Shown piece by piece: positions 44,981-54,038 of a stretch of DNA of 64,000 bases. The translations under genes were made by a program, and so were the position numbers. The notes beneath the pieces are model-generated. The model had not been told where the DNA came from and did no database searches. It saw only the letters and a list, made by a program, of their open reading frames with translations. The DNA is taken from assembly GCF_014192915.1 (NCBI RefSeq), contig NZ_JACHYN010000011.1, forward strand, positions 156,489-220,488. Reading direction: 5' to 3'. Each line of letters begins with the position of its first letter. The first letter of the stretch is position 1. The DNA is from Azospirillum sp. OGB3 (lineage in GTDB: Bacteria; Pseudomonadota; Alphaproteobacteria; Azospirillales; Azospirillaceae).

Positions 44981-45769
44981 TCAGGCGAGCAGGGCGCGGG
45001 TGGCCGCGGTCACATCCTCCTGCCGCATCAGCGATTCACCGACCAGGAAACAACGCGCGCCCACAGCCGCCATGCGCGACAGGTCCGCTGGGCTGTAGAG
45101 ACCGCTTTCGGCCACCAGCATCCGGTCGGCCGGCACGTGGGCCGCCAGTTCCTCCGTCGTGGCGATGTCCACCGCCAGAGTCTTCAGGTTCCGGTTGTTG
45201 ACGCCGAGCAGCGGGGTCTTCAGCGCCAGCGCGCGGTCCAGCTCCTCCCGGTTGTGCACCTCGACCAGAACGTCCAGGCCCCAGGCGATGGCGGCGTCCT
45301 CGATCTCGGCGGCCTGCGCGTCGCTCAGCGCGGCCATGATGATAAGGATGCAGTCGGCGCCGAGCGCGCGGGATTCGGCGATCTGGTAGGGATCGACCAT
45401 GAAGTCCTTGCGCAGCACCGGCAGGTCCACCGCCGCGCGGGCGGCCAGCAGATAGTCGTCGCAGCCCTGGAAGTAGGGCTCGTCCGTCAGCACCGACAGG
45501 CAGGTGGCGCCGCCCTCGCGGTAGGCGCGGGCCAGCGACGGCGGGTCGAAGTCCGGGCGGATCAGCCCTTTGGACGGGCTGGCCTTCTTGATCTCGGCGA
45601 TCAGGCCGTAGCGGCCGCCATCGACCGTGCGGCGCAGGGCGCGGATGAAGCCGCGCGCCGGGTCGGCGCTGCGGGCGGCGTCCTCCACCGCGGACAGCGG
45701 GCGGGCGGACTTGCGGGCTTGGACCAGCGCGCGCTTGTCGTCACAGATGCGGGTCAGGACGTCGCTCAT
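44981..45769 (-). CDS. trpC: Indole-3-glycerol phosphate synthase
   Basis: Closes the indole ring in tryptophan synthesis. 262 residues of a TIM barrel: LIAEIKKASPSKGLI, LSVLTDEPYFQG, VLRKDFMVDPYQI, GVNNRNLKTL, and the phosphate-binding VAESGLYSPADL region. The ATG overlaps the trpD stop as ATGA. Confidence 0.96.
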   Translation of the reverse strand: MSDVLTRICDDKRALVQARKSARPLSAVEDAARSADPARGFIRALRRTVDGGRYGLIAEIKKASPSKGLIRPDFDPPSLARAYREGGATCLSVLTDEPYFQGCDDYLLAARAAVDLPVLRKDFMVDPYQIAESRALGADCILIIMAALSDAQAAEIEDAAIAWGLDVLVEVHNREELDRALALKTPLLGVNNRNLKTLAVDIATTEELAAHVPADRMLVAESGLYSPADLSRMAAVGARCFLVGESLMRQEDVTAATRALLA

Positions 45770-46839
45770 GGCGCGGCAACCGGTTCGTTGGTGGCAGACG
45801 AGTTGGTGATGGAGACGAGGCGCTGGAGCACGGCGCGGGCCGCGCCGCTGTCGATGGCGTGGCGGGCCTGCTCGACGCCCTCCTTCAGGTCGCCGGCCTT
45901 GCCCGCGACGTGCAGCGCGGCGGCGGCGTTCAGCAGGACGATGTCGCGGTAGGCACCCTGAGCGCCGTCGAACAGCGCTCGGATGGCCTCGGCGTTCACA
46001 TGGGCGTCGCCGCCCTTCAGAAGCTCCGGCCGGGCGCGGAAGATGCCGGCCTGCTCCGGCTCGATCTCGAACACCGTGACCTCGCCGTCCTTGAGCTGGG
46101 CGACGGTGGTCGGGCCGGTCGTGGTGATCTCGTCCAGCCCGTCGGAGCCATGGACGATCCAGGCGGCCTCCGACCCCAGGCGCTTCAGCACATGGGCCAG
46201 CGGCTCCACCCACTGCCGGGCGTAGACGCCGAGGAGCTGGCGCTTGGCGCTGGCCGGGTTGGACAGCGGGCCCAGCAGGTTGAAGATGGTGCGGGTGCCC
46301 AGCTCGACGCGGGTCGGGCCGACGTTGCGCATGGCGAGGTGGTGGCGCGGCGCCATCAGGAAGCCGATGCGCGCGTCCCACAGGGCCTTGCGCACCAGAC
46401 CCATGTCGCAGTCCAGGTTGACGCCCAACGCGCCCAGCACGTCGGCGGCGCCCGATTTGGACGACATGGCGCGGTTGCCGTGCTTGGCCACCGGCACGCC
46501 GCAGGCCGCGATGACGACCGCCGCGGCGGTCGAGATGTTGTAGGTGCCCGACCCGTCGCCGCCGGTGCCGCAGGTGTCGATGGTGCCGTCGGGAGCCTCC
46601 ACCGGGATCGCCTTGGCGCGCATGACGCGGGCGGCCCCGGTGATCTCGTCCACCGTCTCGCCGCGCACGCGCAGCGCCATCAGGAAGCCGCCCATCTGCG
46701 ACGGGGTGGCGTTGCCCGACATGATGATGTCGAAGGCCAGCGCGGCCTCCGGCTCGTTCAGGGCGTCGCCGGCGGCGACCTTGGCGAGGATCGCCTTCAT
46801 GTCGGTCAGGTCGCCGTGCGGCGCGGACGGCGTGCTCAT
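45766..46839 (-). CDS. trpD: Anthranilate phosphoribosyltransferase
   Basis: Joins anthranilate to phosphoribosyl pyrophosphate. 357 residues: DTCGTGGDGSGTYNISTAAA, KHGNRAMSSKSGAADVLGALG and LGPLSNPA are the substrate and PRPP-binding motifs. Overlaps trpG (upstream) and trpC (downstream) by ATGA at both ends. Confidence 0.96.
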   Translation of the reverse strand: MSTPSAPHGDLTDMKAILAKVAAGDALNEPEAALAFDIIMSGNATPSQMGGFLMALRVRGETVDEITGAARVMRAKAIPVEAPDGTIDTCGTGGDGSGTYNISTAAAVVIAACGVPVAKHGNRAMSSKSGAADVLGALGVNLDCDMGLVRKALWDARIGFLMAPRHHLAMRNVGPTRVELGTRTIFNLLGPLSNPASAKRQLLGVYARQWVEPLAHVLKRLGSEAAWIVHGSDGLDEITTTGPTTVAQLKDGEVTVFEIEPEQAGIFRARPELLKGGDAHVNAEAIRALFDGAQGAYRDIVLLNAAAALHVAGKAGDLKEGVEQARHAIDSGAARAVLQRLVSITNSSATNEPVAAP

Positions 46840-47426
46840 GCGGCGGTCTCCAGCCGGCGGGTCGTGTTCAGGAAGTTTTCCAGGATCTTGTGCCCGTGCT
46901 CGCTCTCGATGCTTTCCGGGTGGAACTGCACGCCGTGGATCGGCAGCTCGCGGTGGGACAGCGCCATGATCAGGCCGTCCTCCGTCTCGCCGGTCACCTC
47001 GAGGCAGGCGGGCAGGGTGGCACGCTCGACGATCAGCGAATGGTAGCGGGTGGCCCGGAAGGGGGAGGGCAGGTCCTTCAGGACGCCGCGACCCTGGTGG
47101 AACATGCGGTCGACCTTGCCGTGCATCGGCACCGGCGCGCGCAGCACCGTGCCCCCGAAGGCCTGCCCGATGGCCTGGTGGCCCAGGCACACGCCCATCA
47201 GCGGAACGCCGGCCTTGGCGGCGGCGTCGATCAGCGGCAGGCAGATGCCCGCCTTGTCCGGATCGCAGGGGCCGGGCGACAGCACGATCCCCTCGGGGCG
47301 GAGCGCCATGGCCTCCTCCACCGTCAGGCTGTCGTTGCGGCGGACGTCCAGCTCGGCGCCCAGTTCGCCCAGGTAATGGACGAGGTTGTAGGTGAAGCTG
47401 TCGTAGTTGTCGATGAGCAGCAGCAT
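46836..47426 (-). CDS. trpG: Anthranilate synthase glutamine amidotransferase component
   Basis: Supplies ammonia from glutamine to TrpE. 196 residues: LLLIDNYDSFTYNLVHYL, catalytic Cys80 in MGVCLGHQAIGQ, and the His/Glu pair in VQFHPESI. The start could be 47441 (ATG directly after GGAAGG) or 47426; the shorter form matches the family. First gene of the trpGDC series; its partner trpE is about 3 kb away in another transcript. No leader peptide with tandem Trp codons is seen upstream. Confidence 0.94.
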   Translation of the reverse strand: MLLLIDNYDSFTYNLVHYLGELGAELDVRRNDSLTVEEAMALRPEGIVLSPGPCDPDKAGICLPLIDAAAKAGVPLMGVCLGHQAIGQAFGGTVLRAPVPMHGKVDRMFHQGRGVLKDLPSPFRATRYHSLIVERATLPACLEVTGETEDGLIMALSHRELPIHGVQFHPESIESEHGHKILENFLNTTRRLETAA

Positions 47427-47580
47427 GGGGCGCCCCGGCATCCTTCCGGCCTGTCGTTTCCGGTCCGTCGGTCACGGCCCGATCATCCCGGACTAGCGTT
47501 CCGGCCTTGTTCCAAGGCGGCTACCCTAGCGGCTGAAGCAACGGATTTCCAGCCCGTCCGAACCCGCAAACGGCGGAGAA

Positions 47581-48033
47581 TCAGCGGCAGAGGAACTGCG
47601 GCGGCGTTGTCGGCTTGTCCAGGACCGTGCCGCGCGCATCGATCTCCTCGGTGATCTGGCAGCGCCGCACGGTGCGCGGCAGGTCGATGGCCAGCGTGGC
47701 CTGCGTCCCGCCGTAGCGGCAGATCAGGACGACGTTGCTGCGCCGGGCGGCGGGAAAGTCCCATTGCCGGATTTCCGAACGGCCCCGCCGCAGGCTGCGG
47801 TCCGGCTCCAGCGCCGCCGGGGCAGGGGTGGCCATCAGCGCCGAGCGGTCGCCCTCCACCAGCGCGACGCCGGCGAGGGTGTGCTGGTCCTTCGCCGGGT
47901 AGGGCGACCAGCCGCCGGGCGCCTCGGGCTGGGCCTGCACGGTCAGGCTGGGCGGGCAGCGGACCTCCTCGGCGAGGGCCGGGGGAGCGATGGCGGCGAC
48001 GAGGAGCGCAAGGGGGGCGAGGGGGCGGAGCAT
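47581..48033 (-). CDS. Small secreted protein, STY0301-like
   Basis: 150 residues with a signal peptide (LALLVAAIAPPALAEE). The mature part has Cys near the start (VRCPPSLTV), ICRYGG in the middle and RRCQ and the final LCR near the end, a pattern resembling the STY0301 family of secreted proteins of unknown function; I give the family only tentatively. Located downstream of trpG on the same strand direction but upstream in transcription, ending 155 bases before the trpG start, and divergent from the deacetylase gene. Confidence 0.7.
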   Translation of the reverse strand: MLRPLAPLALLVAAIAPPALAEEVRCPPSLTVQAQPEAPGGWSPYPAKDQHTLAGVALVEGDRSALMATPAPAALEPDRSLRRGRSEIRQWDFPAARRSNVVLICRYGGTQATLAIDLPRTVRRCQITEEIDARGTVLDKPTTPPQFLCR

Positions 48034-48152
48034 GGCGGGTCACAGCATAGTCCCAGCCGGCGGGAGCCTCCACCCCGCTCCGCTGTTGCAGGGACGGTGC
48101 GGCGGTGCCACCTTGCGCGCAAACCGGAAACCAGGGTTCGAGATTCCTTCCC

Positions 48153-49337
48153 ATGGCCAAGACAACGCCGCGCAAGCCCCAGAAAGCCGCGGCACGGAAG
48201 CCATCGCCGAAAACGCCTGCCGCCGCCTCGGGACGCGCCGTCTCGCTGGTCCTGCTGGCGCTGGCCGGCGTGATCGCGGTCTTCGCGGTGGCGCTCGGCG
48301 CGCGCTTCATCATCGGGCGCGACGCGCCGGAGACGGAGACCGTGGTCGAGCGGGAGGCGCCGGTCATCGCCCCCGCTGCGCCGATCAAGGCGCCGCCGTC
48401 CAAGGTCGCCGAAGCGCCGCCCCCGCCGCCGCCGGTTCGCGAGGCCGAAGCCGTTCCGGCTCCCGTTCCCGAGCCTCCTCCCCAGGTGACCGAGGCCCCG
48501 GCCCCCGTTCCGGTACCAGCGCCGCCTCCGCCGCCGGCCCTGACGCCGAAGCCGGTGGTGGCGATGCTGCCGCCCCCCGTCGCCCCGCTGGAACCGCCCA
48601 AGGTGGCGCCCGGCTCGCCGCTGTGGAAGAAGAACGCGCTGCCCTTCCGCGCCCCGCCGGGCAAGCCGGCCATCGCCATCGTCATCGACGACATGGGGGT
48701 GGACCGCAAGCGCTCGAACCGGACGGTCTCGCTGCCGGCGCCGCTGACGCTGGCGTGGCTGCCCTACGCCCACGAGCTGCCGGCCCAGGCCCGCGCCGCC
48801 CGCGCCGCCGGGCACGAGCTGATGCTGCATCTTCCCATGGAGCCGAGCGGCTCGGCCGATCCGGGGCCGCAGGCGTTGCGCGTGTCGCTCGACAAGGGCG
48901 AGATCCTGCGCCGGACCAAGGCGGCGCTGGACAGCTTCGACGGTTATGTCGGGGTGAACAACCACATGGGCAGCCGCTTCACCGCGGATTCCGCGGCCAT
49001 GGCGCCCGTGCTGGGTGAGATCGCGCGGCGCGGCCTGTTGTGGCTGGACAGCCGGACCACCGCGAAGAGCGCCGGCCTGACACTCGCGCGGGAGCTTCAG
49101 ATGCCCTTCGCCGGGCGCGACATCTTCCTGGACAACGAGATGACCGTGTCGGCGGTGCGCGGCCAGCTCGCCAAGACGGAGCAGGTGGCGCGCAAGCAGG
49201 GCTACGCCATCGCCATCGGCCATCCGCACGATGCGACAATCGACGCACTGGCCTCCTGGATGCCGGAGGTGCAGAAACGCGGCTTCGTCCTGGTTCCGGT
49301 CAGCGCCGTCGTGCGCGCCCATCACACCGGCGGGTGA
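48153..49337 (+). CDS. Divergent polysaccharide deacetylase (YibQ-like)
   Basis: 394 residues: a basic N-terminus, one membrane helix (about 29-54), a long Pro/Ala/Val-rich spacer (about 70-165) and a C-terminal divergent polysaccharide deacetylase domain. Motifs: IAIVIDDMGVDRKRS with the paired Asp, LMLHLPMEP, and NNHMGSRFT. The layout suggests an inner-membrane anchor, a periplasm-spanning spacer and an envelope-acting catalytic domain. The frame is open 16 codons upstream, but the ATG at 48153 gives the membrane-anchor start. Confidence 0.85.
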   Translation: MAKTTPRKPQKAAARKPSPKTPAAASGRAVSLVLLALAGVIAVFAVALGARFIIGRDAPETETVVEREAPVIAPAAPIKAPPSKVAEAPPPPPPVREAEAVPAPVPEPPPQVTEAPAPVPVPAPPPPPALTPKPVVAMLPPPVAPLEPPKVAPGSPLWKKNALPFRAPPGKPAIAIVIDDMGVDRKRSNRTVSLPAPLTLAWLPYAHELPAQARAARAAGHELMLHLPMEPSGSADPGPQALRVSLDKGEILRRTKAALDSFDGYVGVNNHMGSRFTADSAAMAPVLGEIARRGLLWLDSRTTAKSAGLTLARELQMPFAGRDIFLDNEMTVSAVRGQLAKTEQVARKQGYAIAIGHPHDATIDALASWMPEVQKRGFVLVPVSAVVRAHHTGG

Positions 49338-49364
49338 CCGCCGGGTCCGCTTGAGGAGAGTTCC

Positions 49365-49568
49365 ATGGCTGACACCTACAAGGTCGGCGGCATGACCTGC
49401 GGCGGCTGCGCCCGCTCCGTCACCAACGCCATCGGCAAGCTGGCGCCGGGCGCCGCCGTGACGGTGGACCTCGACGCCGGCACCGTGGCCGTGGAGGGCG
49501 GAGTCGCCCCGGAGACGGTGAAGAAGGCCGTGGAAGGCGCCGGCTTCGATTTCGGCGGTCAGGCCTGA
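49365..49568 (+). CDS. Heavy-metal-associated domain protein (CopZ-like)
   Basis: 67 residues, a single HMA fold with metal-binding GGMTCGGC (Cys12, Cys15). It likely carries copper or a similar ion in the cytosol. GAGGAGAG precedes the start. No copper ATPase gene lies nearby, so its partner is elsewhere. A hairpin covers its stop codon. Confidence 0.88.
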   Translation: MADTYKVGGMTCGGCARSVTNAIGKLAPGAAVTVDLDAGTVAVEGGVAPETVKKAVEGAGFDFGGQA

Positions 49569-49582
49569 GGCAGACTCAGGCC
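49562..49582. terminator. Palindrome spanning both convergent stop codons
   Basis: GGCCTGAG (49562-49569), five-base loop, CTCAGGCC (49575-49582). The TGA stops of the HMA gene (49566-49568) and of the membrane protein on the other strand (49578-49576) both lie inside the arms. No T run, so termination is only probable. Confidence 0.4.
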
Positions 49583-50379
49583 GTCTGAGGGCGGCGCAGC
49601 CGCCACACCAGCAGGCCGCCGGCCCAGGACAGCGACACCGCCAGCGCGGCGCCGAGCGCGACAAACCGTCCGGCGGGTTCGGCCAGCAGATGCGCGGTGG
49701 TCAGCGCCAGGGCAAGCCCGGGGTTGGTCAGCAGCGCGCTGCGCATTGCCGCGGCGACCACGCCGCCGCCCAGGCGGCCGTGCAGGATCGCCGTCAGGCT
49801 GGTCAGGGCGATGGGGAACACGGCGGCGATTCCCGTGGCCGCCGGCCCGATGCTGTGGCTGAGCGTCGTCACGGTGGCGACCAGCAGGCCGACGAGGCCG
49901 GCGCGGGCCGGGATGTCGTACCAGCGCGACCGCGCGGTCCGAATCACCGTGTCCGCCGGAATCGGCGCCGACGCCGCCCAGGCGGCGATCCCGTAGCAAA
50001 CCATGGTCAGCAGCAGCGCCAGCGGCAGTGTCCAGTCGACGGCGGAGCGCAGGGTGGCCGCCACGATGATCCAGAAGGCCGAGCTGGTGATGACGGTCGT
50101 GGGCATGCTCCAGCGCGGGGCAATCCGCACCAGAAGCGCCAGATAGAGGACGATCGTCGCGTTGCCGACCAACCCCGACAGGGCGGCGTCGGCGACGAAG
50201 CCGTCGCCATGCTCCATCGCGAGCAGAACGAAGGCCGGTCCGGTGGAGACGGGCAGGGCGGTGATCATGCCGCCGTAGAAGGGGCCGGCCTTCTCCGCCG
50301 CCAGCGAGGCGACGACGACGACCAGGGCCGCCGCCACGATCTTGACGATCAGCGGCAGCAGCAGCGCATCGAGGGGCAT
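49576..50379 (-). CDS. Multi-pass membrane protein of unknown function
   Basis: 267 residues with eight or more hydrophobic helices. Two halves show a loosely repeated pattern (helix, polar residues, AGPFYGGMITALPVS-like and AATGIAAVFPIALTS-like segments), suggesting an internal duplication. I cannot assign a family; a small-solute transporter is possible but not shown. Starts eight bases after the trpE stop, so it shares a transcript with ppiD and trpE. Confidence 0.75.
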   Translation of the reverse strand: MPLDALLLPLIVKIVAAALVVVVASLAAEKAGPFYGGMITALPVSTGPAFVLLAMEHGDGFVADAALSGLVGNATIVLYLALLVRIAPRWSMPTTVITSSAFWIIVAATLRSAVDWTLPLALLLTMVCYGIAAWAASAPIPADTVIRTARSRWYDIPARAGLVGLLVATVTTLSHSIGPAATGIAAVFPIALTSLTAILHGRLGGGVVAAAMRSALLTNPGLALALTTAHLLAEPAGRFVALGAALAVSLSWAGGLLVWRLRRPQTA

Positions 50380-50386
50380 GCGGTCC

Positions 50387-51898
50387 TTACCGGGCGGAGG
50401 TCTCGCGGACGGTTTCCTCCGCGGCGCGGATCAGGGCCATCGACTTGTTGACGGTCTCCTGATACTCGGCCTCCGGATCGCTGTCGGCGACCACGCCGCC
50501 GCCAGCCTGCACATACATCATGCCGTCCTTCAACACGGCGGTGCGCAGCGCGATGCAGGTGTCCATGGCGCCCGACGCGCCGAAATAGCCGACGCAGCCG
50601 GCGTAGACGCCGCGGCGGGCTTTCTCCAGCTCGTCGATGATCTGCATGGCGCGGACCTTCGGCGCGCCCGAGACGGTGCCGGCCGGGAAGCCGGCGATCA
50701 GGGCGTCCAGCGCGTCGTGCTTGGGGTCGAGGTCGCCCTCGACGTTGGAGACGATGTGCATGACGTGGCTGTACAGCTCCACGATCATCTTCTGCGTCAC
50801 CTTGACGGTGCCGGTGCGCGCCACGCGGCCCACGTCGTTGCGGCCGAGGTCGAGCAGCATCAGATGCTCGGCCAACTCCTTCGGATCGCTCAGCAGGTCC
50901 TCGGCCAGCGCCTGGTCCTCCGCCGCCGTGGCGCCACGCTTGCGGGTGCCGGCGATGGGGCGGACGGTCACCTTGCCGTCGCGCACGCGCACCAGGATCT
51001 CCGGGCTGGAGCCGACGACCGACAACTCGCCGAAGTCGCAGTGGAACAGGAAGGGCGACGGGTTCAGACGGCGCAGCGTGCGGTAGAGCGCCAGCGGCGA
51101 CGGCTTGAAGGGGAAGCGGATGCGCTGGGACGGCACGACCTGGAAGATGTCGCCGGCGCGGATGTACTCCTTCGCCCGCTCGACGATCGCGTGATACTCC
51201 TCGCGCGTCGTGTTGGAGGTCCAGGCGAGCGGCAGCCCGTCCTTGGTCCGCGGCTCCCGCCGGTAGGGCAGGGGGCGCTCCAGATCGGCCACCGCGTCCA
51301 TCAGACGCTCGCGGGCGTCGCCGTGGGCGGCGACGGCGTCGACTCCCGGCTTCGGCCAGACCGGGGTGACCAGAGTCACCGAATCGGTGTGGCTGTCGAA
51401 GATGGCGACGATGCTCGGTCGCGACAGGATGGCGTCGGGGATGCCCAGCTCGTCCGGGTTGTCGTCCGGCAGCCGCTCCATCAGCCGGACCATGTCGTAG
51501 GTCAGGTAGCCGAACAGGCCGGCGGCCATCGGCGGCAGGGCGTCCGGCAAATCGATCCGGCTCTCGTTGATGAGGGCGCGCAGCGACTCCAGCGGGGCGG
51601 TGTCGATGGGCTCGTAGGCGTCGCGGTCGTGCAGGGCGTTGCGGTTCACCTCCGCCCGGTCGCGGCGGCAGCGCCACACCAGATCGGGCTTGAAGCCGAT
51701 CACCGAGTAGCGGTCGCGCCGCGATCCCGCCCCGCGCTCCGCCGACTCGAAGAGGAAGCCGAAGGGGCGCCCGTCGGCCAGCTTCATGTAGGCGGAGACG
51801 GGGGTCTCCAGATCGCTGACCAGCGTGGTCCACACCACCTGCGGCTTGCCGGCCTCATAAGCGGTGTGGAAGGCGGCGAATTCCGGCTGAACCTTCAC
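50387..51898 (-). CDS. trpE: Anthranilate synthase component I
   Basis: Makes anthranilate from chorismate using ammonia from TrpG. 503 residues: the N-terminal regulatory part with LFESAERGAGSRRDRYSVIGF (Ser in the Trp-binding ES motif), and the chorismate-binding catalytic domain with AGDIFQVVPSQRI, PIAGTRKRG, DLGRNDVGRV and GTVSGAPKVRAMQ. GTG start. It lies 38 bases after ppiD and away from trpGDC, with no leader peptide in between. Confidence 0.95.
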   Translation of the reverse strand: MKVQPEFAAFHTAYEAGKPQVVWTTLVSDLETPVSAYMKLADGRPFGFLFESAERGAGSRRDRYSVIGFKPDLVWRCRRDRAEVNRNALHDRDAYEPIDTAPLESLRALINESRIDLPDALPPMAAGLFGYLTYDMVRLMERLPDDNPDELGIPDAILSRPSIVAIFDSHTDSVTLVTPVWPKPGVDAVAAHGDARERLMDAVADLERPLPYRREPRTKDGLPLAWTSNTTREEYHAIVERAKEYIRAGDIFQVVPSQRIRFPFKPSPLALYRTLRRLNPSPFLFHCDFGELSVVGSSPEILVRVRDGKVTVRPIAGTRKRGATAAEDQALAEDLLSDPKELAEHLMLLDLGRNDVGRVARTGTVKVTQKMIVELYSHVMHIVSNVEGDLDPKHDALDALIAGFPAGTVSGAPKVRAMQIIDELEKARRGVYAGCVGYFGASGAMDTCIALRTAVLKDGMMYVQAGGGVVADSDPEAEYQETVNKSMALIRAAEETVRETSAR

Positions 51899-51935
51899 GG
51901 GACGGGCCTCGAGTGAGTGGGGCGACTGAGTGTGG

Positions 51936-53822
51936 TTAGTTGCCGCTGGCGAAGAACTGGTCGATGCGGTTGCGGTGAACCTCGACCGGGTAGCTGTTGC
52001 GCAGCGCGTTGCCGAACTGGGCCATGATGTCGCTTTCCAGCCCCTGGGCGACGGTGCTCTCCACGGTCGCCAGCGTGGCGTCGCTGGCCGCCGGGTCCGC
52101 CGGGATGATCTCCTTCAGGCGGGCGACGACCTGGCTGTCGGCGGTGGCGCCGGTCACCGTCTCGCCGGGCTTCACCTCGAACAGCTTGCGCACCAGCTCG
52201 CCCGGCAGGCCCTCCACCGAGCGGGCGTCGCGGGTGAAGGGCGTGGTCATGGCGAAGCTGGCGCCGGACTGGCTGGCGACGTCCTGCGCCGCGGCTTCCG
52301 AACCCTGCTTCAGCTTGGCGGCGATGTCCTGGGCCTTCTCGGCGGCCAGCTTGGCGCGCTTGTCGTCCTGCCAGCCGGCGACGGCCTGATCGCGCACCTC
52401 GGCCAGCGGCTTGGGCGCGGCCGGCGTCACGCCGTCGACGCGAACGGCGTAGAAGACGTTGTTGGGCGCTTCGGTCAGGTTCGAGGTGGCGCCGGAGGCG
52501 AGCTGGAAGGCGGTCTGCACCATGGCGGCGACGTTCGGACGACCGGGAGCGGCGTCCTTGCCGTCCGGCGCCTTGCCGCTGCTGTCGACCGCGGCGATCT
52601 TGGCGATCGGCAGCGACTGGGCCTGGGCGACCTCCTCCAGCGGGGCGCCGCTGGCGAGCTGGTCCTCGACCCGGTTGGCGATGGAGTAGAGCGAATCCAT
52701 CGCCTTCTCCTTGCGCAGCTCGGCCAGGAGCTGGTCGCGGGCCTCCTCGAAGCTCTTGGTGGCCCCCGGCTGGATGGCGGTGACCGTCAGGACGTGCCAG
52801 CCCAGCCCGCTGCGCACCGCGTCGCTGACAGCACCCTGGGCCAGCGCGAAGGCGGCGTCGCCGATCTCCGGCAGCTCGTTGCGGGTGACGTTGTCGAGCG
52901 TGATGACGTCGGTCCCGGCGTCCTTGGCGGCGGCGGTCAGGCCCTTGGCCTTGGCGGCCTCGGCGATCTGCTTCGCCTTCGCCTCGTCGTCGGCCAGGAC
53001 CATCTCCACCGTGCGGCGCTCCGGCGTGCCGAGCTCGTCGGCGCGCTCATTGTAAGCGGCGCGCAGCTCGGCGTCGGGGATCTGGATGTCCTTGGCGATC
53101 TCGTCGGCGGAGAGCTGGGCGATGCTCAACGCGCGGTATTCCGGCGCGGTGAAGCGGACCTGATGGTCCTCGTAATAGCGGGTCAGCTCCGCCTCGTCGG
53201 GCACGCCGACGTCGCCGATGGCGGCGTTGGGCAGGGTGACCACCTCGGCCACGCGACGCTCCCCGCGGAAGCGGTAGAGGTCCTGGACCAGCGGCTTCGG
53301 CGGGGTCACCCCGGCGCCGACCGCTCCCGCCACCAACTCGCGCGCGGTCTCGCGGCGCAGCAGGGCGACGTAGCCGTCCTCGGTGAGCTGGTTGTTGCGC
53401 AGAACGCTGCGGAACTGGGCCGCGTCGAACTGGTTCTGCGCGTTGCGGAAGGCCGGCTCCTCGGCGATGCGCTGGCGCACCACATCCGGCCCGACCGAGA
53501 TCCCGGCGTCGCGCGCCGCCTGATCATAGAGCGCGCGCTGCACCAGCGCCGACAACGACTGGTCGAGCAGGCCGAACTGGCGCGCCTGCTCCGTCGTCAG
53601 GTTGCCGCCCATCATCGGGCGCAGCCGCTCCATCTGGCGGCGGAACTCCTGGTCCAGCTCCGCCCGGTCGATGTCCACCTTGCCGACGGAGGCGACGGTG
53701 CTGGAGATCCCGCCTGTGCGGATCATGTCGCCGATGCCCCAGGCCGCGAAGCTGACGATGAGGAGCACGAACAGGATCTTGACGACCCACGAACCGGCGT
53801 AAGTGCGGATGAACTGAAGCAT
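51936..53822 (-). CDS. ppiD: Periplasmic peptidyl-prolyl isomerase PpiD/SurA type
   Basis: 628 residues: one N-terminal membrane helix (KILFVLLIVSFAAWGIGDMI), a SurA-like N domain (about 35-170), a PpiC parvulin-type domain (about 230-370) and a long C-terminal periplasmic part. Acts near the translocon as a folding helper for envelope proteins. A near-consensus promoter lies upstream; trpE follows on the same strand. Confidence 0.93.
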   Translation of the reverse strand: MLQFIRTYAGSWVVKILFVLLIVSFAAWGIGDMIRTGGISSTVASVGKVDIDRAELDQEFRRQMERLRPMMGGNLTTEQARQFGLLDQSLSALVQRALYDQAARDAGISVGPDVVRQRIAEEPAFRNAQNQFDAAQFRSVLRNNQLTEDGYVALLRRETARELVAGAVGAGVTPPKPLVQDLYRFRGERRVAEVVTLPNAAIGDVGVPDEAELTRYYEDHQVRFTAPEYRALSIAQLSADEIAKDIQIPDAELRAAYNERADELGTPERRTVEMVLADDEAKAKQIAEAAKAKGLTAAAKDAGTDVITLDNVTRNELPEIGDAAFALAQGAVSDAVRSGLGWHVLTVTAIQPGATKSFEEARDQLLAELRKEKAMDSLYSIANRVEDQLASGAPLEEVAQAQSLPIAKIAAVDSSGKAPDGKDAAPGRPNVAAMVQTAFQLASGATSNLTEAPNNVFYAVRVDGVTPAAPKPLAEVRDQAVAGWQDDKRAKLAAEKAQDIAAKLKQGSEAAAQDVASQSGASFAMTTPFTRDARSVEGLPGELVRKLFEVKPGETVTGATADSQVVARLKEIIPADPAASDATLATVESTVAQGLESDIMAQFGNALRNSYPVEVHRNRIDQFFASGN

Positions 53823-53869
53823 GGGACCCGAAGTGAGTGCGCAAAGGGCGGCCCTGCGGCCGGGGCGGC

Positions 53870-53898
53870 ATCATAGGCACCCCGCGAAAGCCCGGCAA
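53870..53898 (-). promoter_or_regulatory. Sigma-70-type promoter for ppiD
   Basis: Minus strand TTGCCG (53898-53893), 17-base spacer, TATGAT (53875-53870), about 47 bases upstream of the ppiD ATG. ppiD, trpE and the membrane-protein gene are likely one transcript from here. Confidence 0.65.
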
Positions 53899-54038
53899 CA
53901 CCCCATTTCCCCCGCGATTCCCCATCGGAAAGAACCCGTTGGGCGGGTGGAAAAGCCCCGCACTCCTTGCTAGACAGGGGGCGCACTTTGCCAACGAACA
54001 CCCGCACCAACAAACGAGAGCCGGAGGACGAAAACGCC

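Noticed and set aside
47442..47580. Trp attenuator upstream of trpG
   Set aside because: No short frame with tandem Trp codons and no terminator/antiterminator pair was seen.
48420..48560. Apparent repeat tract
   Set aside because: It is the Pro/Ala/Val-rich spacer coding region of the YibQ-like protein, not a DNA repeat family.
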